Assembly: GCA_905234505.1 (NCBI GenBank)
Contig: CAJOIA010000027.1
Span: forward strand, 1 to 43,433
Direction of reading: 5' to 3'
Length of the DNA: 43,433 nt
From: an uncultured Selenomonadaceae bacterium
GTDB taxonomy: Bacteria; Bacillota; Negativicutes; Selenomonadales; Selenomonadaceae
Shown: positions 38,489-43,433 of the stretch, in pieces
How the letters are laid out: every line of letters starts with the position of its first letter
Position numbering within the stretch: the first letter of the stretch is position 1
Made by a program: the position numbers and the translations under genes
The notes under the pieces: generated by a model
What the model saw: only the letters and a program-made list of their open reading frames with translations
Database searches by the model: none
Told to the model about the DNA's origin: nothing

Positions 38489-39238
38489 TTAATAATTTAT
38501 ATATGTGCGTCCTTCGTGCTCAAATTTAACGAAAGGCACGCCAAATATTTTCTCTAGCAACTCTGGCTGCATAATTTTTTTTGAATTGCCCTGCGCGAAT
38601 ACGCCGCCCTCAACCATTACAACAATTTCGTCGCAATATTGCACAGCCAGCGATAAATCATGCAGGACGATTATAACTGTTTTGCCGTACTCTTGCAAAG
38701 TTTTCATCAGTGCGATTTTATATTTTACGTCAAGATGATTGGTCGGTTCGTCCATTAAAATTAATTCTGGCTCTTGCGCTAATGCTTTTGCGATTAATAC
38801 ACGCTGAATTTCTCCGCCGGACATTTGGCTTAATTTTCGTCGCGCTAAATGCGTAATTCCAACGCTGGTCATTGCTTTTTGTGCAATTCGCCGGTCTTCT
38901 GCCGTGTAGTCGCGAAATTTTTTCTTGTATGGAAAGCGCCCCATTACAACAACATCTTCAACATAAAAATCAGCAGTCATCTTGTGTTGCTGCGGTAAAA
39001 CCGACACTTGAAACGCATAATCTCGCGCAGAAATTTTATCAATGTCCTGTCCCTTGAAATAAACAGATTCAGTACTGCGGCGCGTCTTGCTCAGAAATGA
39101 CATCAGCGTAGATTTCCCGCTACCATTCGCGCCAATTATCGCTGTGATTTTCCCTTCGGCGAAATTCGCATTGACGCCATTCAAAATTTTTTTATCGTCA
39201 ATAACGTAGCTTAAATTTTTAACTTCAATGATATTCAT
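38489..39238 (-). CDS. Iron/cobalamin-type ABC transporter ATPase
   Basis: A 249-residue FecE/BtuD-like ATPase. It starts MNIIEVKNLSYVIDDKKIL and has Walker A IIGANGSGKSTLMSF, Q-loop SVLPQQHKMTADF, signature MSGGEIQRVLIAKAL, Walker B LILMDEPTNHLD and H-loop VLHDLSLAV. I prefer ATG 39238, directly after the permease stop, to the track's 39295, which overlaps the permease by 55 nt. No strong RBS is visible, so translation may be coupled to the permease. Intact. Confidence 0.9.
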   Translation of the reverse strand: MNIIEVKNLSYVIDDKKILNGVNANFAEGKITAIIGANGSGKSTLMSFLSKTRRSTESVYFKGQDIDKISARDYAFQVSVLPQQHKMTADFYVEDVVVMGRFPYKKKFRDYTAEDRRIAQKAMTSVGITHLARRKLSQMSGGEIQRVLIAKALAQEPELILMDEPTNHLDVKYKIALMKTLQEYGKTVIIVLHDLSLAVQYCDEIVVMVEGGVFAQGNSKKIMQPELLEKIFGVPFVKFEHEGRTYINY

Positions 39239-39240
39239 TT

Positions 39241-40242
39241 TTAATTTTTGTACTTTCGATTGATAATTTGAATAAAAATCGGCGCGCCCAAACACGCCGT
39301 TAATATTCCGATGGGTAATTCTTCCGGTTTGAACATTGAACGCGCAATAACGTCAGCCCAAACCATTACCAGCGCGCCAATTAAACTAGTGAACCACAAT
39401 AAAACTCCGTGCCGTGATTCACCAATAAATCGCGCAATGTGCGGAATTACCAAGCCGATAAAGCCGATTATTCCCGCTATCGAAACTATAACCGCTATTG
39501 CCATTGACGACACCAAAACTATCATCTGTTGTAACCGCTCTGTCGATAAGCCCAAATGTTGAGCCTCTTCGCGCCCAAGCAGTATCAAATCTAATTCGTG
39601 GCGAAAAAGCCAAATAAACCCGATTAACAAAATCAGTACGGCTAAAGCTATTGGTACCATTTGCCATTGTAGCCCCGTGAAACTTCCCATTAGCCAGAAC
39701 ATTGCGCTTCGAACTTGCGCTTCATTTTTCGAGCCGTAAATTTCAAGCATCGTCATTGCCGAAAATAGCGCCGATATTCCCATGCCAATGAGCACCAATT
39801 TAATTGTACTGCCAGAGCCCGCTATATTCACCACAATAGCCGTTGCCAGTGCCGCGCCTAAAAATGCTCCGACGTAAACGCCATAAGGCGCGAAAATTTG
39901 AGCAACGCCCGTTACTATGCAGAGAACCGCGCCCATTCCTGCGCCGGACGATACGCCCAAAATATAGGGGTCGGCTAAATAATTCTGCGATACAGTTTGC
40001 ATTAACATTCCCGTTAACGCTAATATTGCGCCGCTCATTGCCGCAAAAATTATTCTCGGCAACCGAATATCAAAAATTATCATTGCGTTCGACGAATCCG
40101 CTGCGCCGCCTTGAAAAAAATTTAAAATCTCCTGCGCGACTATTTTTGTTTCAATGTCGATGGAGCCAAAACCTATAGCTATTATCATGCTCAAAATTAA
40201 CGCCGCCGCTAAAATTCCCGCACGAAAATATAAATTCTTCAT
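39241..40242 (-). CDS. FecCD-family ABC transporter permease
   Basis: A 333-residue permease with ten or so helices. FecCD motifs are present: FDIRLPRIIFAAMSGAILAL, GMLMQTVSQNYLADPYILGV, SSGAGMGAVLCI, GFIGLVIPHIARFIG and ELPIGILTACLGAPIFIQI at the end. Forms the channel for the binding protein and ATPase downstream. Overlaps the small upstream ORF by 4 nt (ATGA). Complete. Confidence 0.92.
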   Translation of the reverse strand: MKNLYFRAGILAAALILSMIIAIGFGSIDIETKIVAQEILNFFQGGAADSSNAMIIFDIRLPRIIFAAMSGAILALTGMLMQTVSQNYLADPYILGVSSGAGMGAVLCIVTGVAQIFAPYGVYVGAFLGAALATAIVVNIAGSGSTIKLVLIGMGISALFSAMTMLEIYGSKNEAQVRSAMFWLMGSFTGLQWQMVPIALAVLILLIGFIWLFRHELDLILLGREEAQHLGLSTERLQQMIVLVSSMAIAVIVSIAGIIGFIGLVIPHIARFIGESRHGVLLWFTSLIGALVMVWADVIARSMFKPEELPIGILTACLGAPIFIQIINRKYKN

Positions 40243-40430
40243 TTTTTACCGCGCTTGCTAAATAAATTCAATACCAAAAAACCTAGCGCTATTCCGCCGA
40301 TTATGTATAAATCATATTCCTTAAAAAAAGCCTCAGAGCCGTCGCCCGTCCATTTTATGTAAATCGCTATCACTACTGCTATCACTACTAAAATGTTTGA
40401 AAACTGCCGCGCGTTCTTTTTAAAATCCAT
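40239..40430 (-). CDS. Small two-helix membrane protein, unknown
   Basis: A 63-residue protein, MDFKKNARQFSNILVVIAVV, with two hydrophobic segments (ILVVIAVVIAIYIKW and LYIIGGIALGFLVLNLF) around a short charged loop, ending in RGKK. It overlaps the FecCD permease as ATGA and is probably co-transcribed as the first gene of the importer operon. No family recognised. It could be a genuine small accessory protein or just a conserved leader ORF. Confidence 0.6.
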   Translation of the reverse strand: MDFKKNARQFSNILVVIAVVIAIYIKWTGDGSEAFFKEYDLYIIGGIALGFLVLNLFSKRGKK

Positions 40431-40500
40431 AACTTTTACACCTTGCTTTTATCTTAATCAGCGCTTAAAATGTACTAATATTATTGAAAGGAGTTATTCT

Positions 40501-40995
40501 ATGGGTATACTTGACAAACTGAAAAAAATTCTCCCCAAGCGCAAAGAGCCTGAACTTAAAAATACTGTTCCAAAAGAGCGAGAAAATATCCGCAAAACTT
40601 TTGGCGTCTATTGCAACGCCAATCACGAAACAGAGGGGGGTAAGCTTTGCCCAAAATGCACTGCGCTACTTTCCACTGTTATGATTAAAATTCAGCGTTG
40701 CCCCTATGGCATAGGCAAGCCAATTTGCGATAAGTGCGAAACGCCCTGCTTCGGCGAAAATCAAACTAAAGAATTTCGCGCTATTATGCAGTCCGGTCAG
40801 AAAAAAATGATATTTTCTAATCCGATTATGGCGGTTAAGCACAAACTCGCTAGCCTCAGCGTCGATTACGCCAAAGCCCAGCATGATAAAAATTCGACAG
40901 AAAAACAAAAAGCCGCTGAAGATAAAGTTAAAGCTAGAATTGCTAACGCCGTCCGATCTCCCAAATCTAAATCGAAAAAGCGCAAGAAGAAGTGA
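40501..40995 (+). CDS. Cysteine-rich nitrous oxide-stimulated promoter family-like protein
   Basis: A 164-residue protein from ATG 40501 with AAAGGAG about 8 bp upstream (the track start at 40393 precedes the RBS). The Cys pattern YCNANHETEGGKLCPKCTAL, RCPYGIGKPICDKCETPCF, then FRAIMQSGQKKMIFSNPIMA is that of the nitrous oxide-stimulated promoter family (PF11756-type). These have a putative zinc-binding core and unknown function. A lysine-rich tail (SPKSKSKKRKKK) suggests nucleic-acid binding, as inference. Single gene, convergent with the EAL gene. Confidence 0.75.
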   Translation: MGILDKLKKILPKRKEPELKNTVPKERENIRKTFGVYCNANHETEGGKLCPKCTALLSTVMIKIQRCPYGIGKPICDKCETPCFGENQTKEFRAIMQSGQKKMIFSNPIMAVKHKLASLSVDYAKAQHDKNSTEKQKAAEDKVKARIANAVRSPKSKSKKRKKK

Positions 40996-41068
40996 TTAGT
41001 GGTTAGTGATTGGGGGTTAGTGGTTAGGAAATTTTTCTAATCCCCAACCACTAAAACCTATTCCCTAA
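40996..41068. repeat. TTAGTGGTTAGTG-type repeat forming a long imperfect hairpin
   Basis: Just after the stop at 40995 the sequence repeats GTTAGTGGTTAGTGATT-like units. It then shows an inverted copy, CTAATCCCCAACCACTAA. The arms pair over about 18 bp with two mismatches. Located between convergent genes, it may act as terminator or be a short dispersed repeat. Confidence 0.55.
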
Positions 41069-41071
41069 ACA

Positions 41072-42748
41072 TCACTCGTACTTGTCCAAAAGCTCATTAA
41101 AATCTTTTACTGGCAATGGCTTTGAAAAGTAATACCCTTGAATATCCACAAAGCCCATGCTCATTATGTAATCTAACTGCGTCTTCGTTTCAACGCCTTC
41201 AGTTACAATGCCCATCTTTAATTCCTGCGCCAACGCTACTATCATTTGCAAAATCGTCCGCGCCCGCTCGGAACGCTCTATCTCACGAACAAATGCCATA
41301 TCCACCTTCAAAACGTCTATTTGAATATCTTTTAACATATTGAACGACGAATAGCCCGCCCCAAAATCGTCCATTAGTACCGGAAAGCCACTTTCTTTGA
41401 ACTGATTAATTACTGTTATTATCTGCTTTGGGTTGTCCATATATGCGCTCTCGGTCACTTCTAATTTCAACATCCACGGTTCTAATTCATATTTCTTTAT
41501 CAAATTCAACAAGAAAATTAATAAATCAAAGCTGTAAAAATTTAAACGCGAAACATTTACCGAGACCGGCACAATTTTTTTGCCCGCATTAAGTCGACTT
41601 CTCAAAAATTTGCACACGCTTTCCCAAACAAAACGGTCTAACTTAACAATAAACCCATTGCGTTCAAATACCGGTATGAAAAAGCCAGGCGAAATCATTC
41701 CGCTTTCCGGATGAAACCAACGCACTAATGCTTCCGCACTTACTATCTTGTTTTCGTCAGGGCGATATATCGGCTGCAAATATATGGTGAACTGGTTGTC
41801 GTCTAATGCATATTCCATGTCCCGCACAATCATTTGATCGCGCAAAAGCTTTTCCCTCATGCTTGCGTCATAATATGCATATCGCGTTATGTAATTTCCT
41901 TTTATCTTGTTGAGCGCCATTGACGCACGGTCGCACATCTGGTCTACCGACAAATTAACGTCCACAACCGGATAGATACCCGCAAAAAATAATATATTCT
42001 GGCTTATATTCAACCCGCGCATTATTCGGTCTAATTCGCGGATAACGCGGTCAATATTCAGCATATCCTGCGGCATGCAAATTACAAAATGATCTGCGCC
42101 GATACGACCAAGCACTGACACACGATCATTGATTATACCGCGAAAATAACGCCCTGCCGTTTTCAAAATCACGTTCCCTGTTTCAGTGTGAAATAAATCA
42201 TTTATCACCTTGAACGCGCTTATGTCAAAGTATACTATGTAATATGGAACTTCGTGGTTAGATTTTATCATTTCGCTTGCGTGCCGGTAAAACGCCGACC
42301 GATTGTACAACCCTGTTAATGAATCTAATTCCATTGAGCGGCTTATCTCTGCAATTCTCTGCAAATGATCTTCATTCTCTGCCCGCGCTATTATGTTCTT
42401 TAGTCGATAGCGCGTTGTTGTTTCATTGAGCGGCGAAGTTACAAACTCTCTTGCTCCTAATTTCATTGCGCGCTCTCCGCCTTCGGAATCCCCATGATCG
42501 ATTACCGCCAAAATCGGTATTTTCTTATAGCGTTGGTCCTGCGCGATATTCTCTAAAAATTGATAGCCGTCCATTTCCGAATTATTCAGAGCGACAATCA
42601 TAACGTTAGCGTCGATTTGATTTAATAAATTAAAACCTTCGTCCTCGTTATGTGCGGCGTGTATTTCATATTCACTGCTGAAAATTCGCTTAATGTCATT
42701 GGATACCGCTTCTTCCGCTCCCGCCATAAGCATTATTGGTAAAGACAA
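41072..42748 (-). CDS. Receiver-like/degenerate GGDEF/EAL cyclic-di-GMP phosphodiesterase
   Basis: About 558 residues. An N-terminal receiver-like domain has ALNNSEMDGYQF where the phospho-Asp should precede, so it is probably not phosphorylated. The GGDEF domain keeps DSLTGLYNR but has GRIGADHF in place of GGDEF, so no cyclase activity is expected. The EAL domain is intact: SAEALVRWFHP, SVNVSRLNFYSF, LEVTESAYMD, DDFGAGYSSFNML, LKVDMAF and EGVETKTQL. It should hydrolyse c-di-GMP. The start is TTG 42748 with GAGG 8 bp upstream; the track's GTG 42790 lacks an RBS. Divergent from the FIST-like gene. Confidence 0.88.
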   Translation of the reverse strand: MSLPIMLMAGAEEAVSNDIKRIFSSEYEIHAAHNEDEGFNLLNQIDANVMIVALNNSEMDGYQFLENIAQDQRYKKIPILAVIDHGDSEGGERAMKLGAREFVTSPLNETTTRYRLKNIIARAENEDHLQRIAEISRSMELDSLTGLYNRSAFYRHASEMIKSNHEVPYYIVYFDISAFKVINDLFHTETGNVILKTAGRYFRGIINDRVSVLGRIGADHFVICMPQDMLNIDRVIRELDRIMRGLNISQNILFFAGIYPVVDVNLSVDQMCDRASMALNKIKGNYITRYAYYDASMREKLLRDQMIVRDMEYALDDNQFTIYLQPIYRPDENKIVSAEALVRWFHPESGMISPGFFIPVFERNGFIVKLDRFVWESVCKFLRSRLNAGKKIVPVSVNVSRLNFYSFDLLIFLLNLIKKYELEPWMLKLEVTESAYMDNPKQIITVINQFKESGFPVLMDDFGAGYSSFNMLKDIQIDVLKVDMAFVREIERSERARTILQMIVALAQELKMGIVTEGVETKTQLDYIMSMGFVDIQGYYFSKPLPVKDFNELLDKYE

Positions 42749-42802
42749 AGTCACCGCCTCATTCCATTTAAATTTTGGTAATATTAACACGTTTAAGCGT
42801 TA

Positions 42803-42831
42803 TTCACAAGATATTTATTTTCATGTATAAT
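42803..42831 (+). promoter_or_regulatory. Promoter of the FIST-like gene
   Basis: TTCACA (42803-42808) and TATAAT (42826-42831) are 17 bp apart, one mismatch in total. An AAGGA RBS and ATG 42852 follow. Confidence 0.65.
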
Positions 42832-42851
42832 TTAATAAGGATGTGAAAGCA

Positions 42852-43433
42852 ATGAAACAAATTACCTATCGGCTGGACACGCGCGAAGATTTTTTGAGAT
42901 TTACTGCCGAAGTTCTGGCAAGTGATGATTACAAAAATGCTAAGGAAGTTCTTTTCAAAGTCTTTACGGCGCAATTAAAAGATGCGGACATTAAAGACCT
43001 TCACCGCCGAATGAAGGCACATTTCCCAAAAGATAAAATTATCGGCGCGTCAATGACAAATTTTGTCGCTAAAAGAACCGACGATGTCAGTACCCCAAAT
43101 TGGACAACTCGAATGAAAAAATTTTTAAAGGACTACGTGCTGATAAGCTGCTGCTACTTTTATTCTTCGAAGGTACAGCTGTTTGAAATAGATTCGACCG
43201 AAGTTGATGATTTCACGGCGACGGCATTGAATCTTAATAAAAAGTTTAAACAAATTCCAGATTTGCAGGGCGTTGAAGTTTTATGTTCGGGAGGCAAAGA
43301 GCGCGTTGCACCATTTTTGGAAATTTTAACCGTTGGGCTGGAAAAAGTACCATTTTTCGGCGCAGAAGCCGGCGCAGTCGAACGTGAAAAAGTCACTTGT
43401 CAATTTAAATTAGCGGTAAAGTCATTGACGAAT
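42852..43433 (+). CDS. FIST-domain-like sensor protein, 5' part (cut by window edge)
   Basis: This ORF is open to the right edge, so it is missing from the track. It reads MKQITYRLDTREDFLRFTAE for 194 codons without a stop. The pattern fits FIST N-terminal sensory domains, which bind small ligands and are often fused to signalling outputs: KEVLFKVFTAQLKDADIKDL, KAHFPKDKIIGASMTNFVAK, YVLISCCYFYSSKVQLFEID and EKVPFFGAEAGAVE. The output domain lies beyond the window. It is divergent from the EAL gene, so a c-di-GMP link is plausible. Family assigned by pattern only. Confidence 0.62.
   Translation, partial: MKQITYRLDTREDFLRFTAEVLASDDYKNAKEVLFKVFTAQLKDADIKDLHRRMKAHFPKDKIIGASMTNFVAKRTDDVSTPNWTTRMKKFLKDYVLISCCYFYSSKVQLFEIDSTEVDDFTATALNLNKKFKQIPDLQGVEVLCSGGKERVAPFLEILTVGLEKVPFFGAEAGAVEREKVTCQFKLAVKSLTN

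Overview
The window looks like a chromosome segment of a diderm Firmicute of the Negativicutes, probably Selenomonadaceae-like. This is inferred from protein likeness and gene order (spoIID-queA-tgt-yajC and secD-secF-recJ...rel) and was not tested by any search. The DNA is moderately AT-rich. Most genes are on the minus strand in tightly overlapping operons with consensus -35/-10 promoters, and TTG start codons are frequent.

Layout. (1) 1-4641: 5' end of prfC (minus), a MATE transporter remnant, rsmE-mtaB, and a shattered hybrid histidine kinase. (2) 4643-8339: hypCDE (hydrogenase maturation) under a perfect consensus promoter, and a broken niacin-type MFS transporter (niaP-like). (3) 8452-17985: a seven-gene minus-strand operon, secD-secF-recJ-GT39-rel-two secreted proteins. 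(4) 18134-26995: a ten-gene sulfate uptake and activation operon: sbp, cysT/cysW, cysA, esterase, ATP-grasp, AprA-like flavoprotein, ferredoxin, cysD, cysN. (5) 27207-36199: a TPR protein, fthC, yajC-tgt-queA-spoIID, and a 1134-residue tandem GT41 glycosyltransferase behind a structured leader. (6) 36398-43433: a GT2 glycosyltransferase, an iron/cobalamin-type ABC importer, a small Cys-rich protein, a degenerate GGDEF/EAL protein, and the start of a FIST-like protein that runs off the end.

The main theme is gene decay. At least nine genes carry lesions: internal deletions (MATE, kinase, niaP, cysT/W, aprA-like, cysD), homopolymer frameshifts (esterase, ferredoxin) and nonsense codons (ferredoxin, cysN). 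Eight or more lesions are not of the homopolymer type, so consensus error alone is a poor explanation. Inside the sulfate operon nearly every enzyme is hit independently, while sbp, cysA and the ATP-grasp gene remain open. This suggests recent loss of sulfate assimilation in a lineage that obtains reduced sulfur (and possibly niacin) from its surroundings. The informational genes around it look intact.

The second theme is an octamer, CTGCGCGA/TCGCGCAG. I find it about sixty times by eye, against roughly one expected. It occurs in both orientations and several reading frames, at a density comparable to DNA uptake sequences or cyanobacterial HIP1, with conspicuous gaps over secDF, rel and the dead kinase. 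This is the best candidate here for an undescribed genome-wide system.
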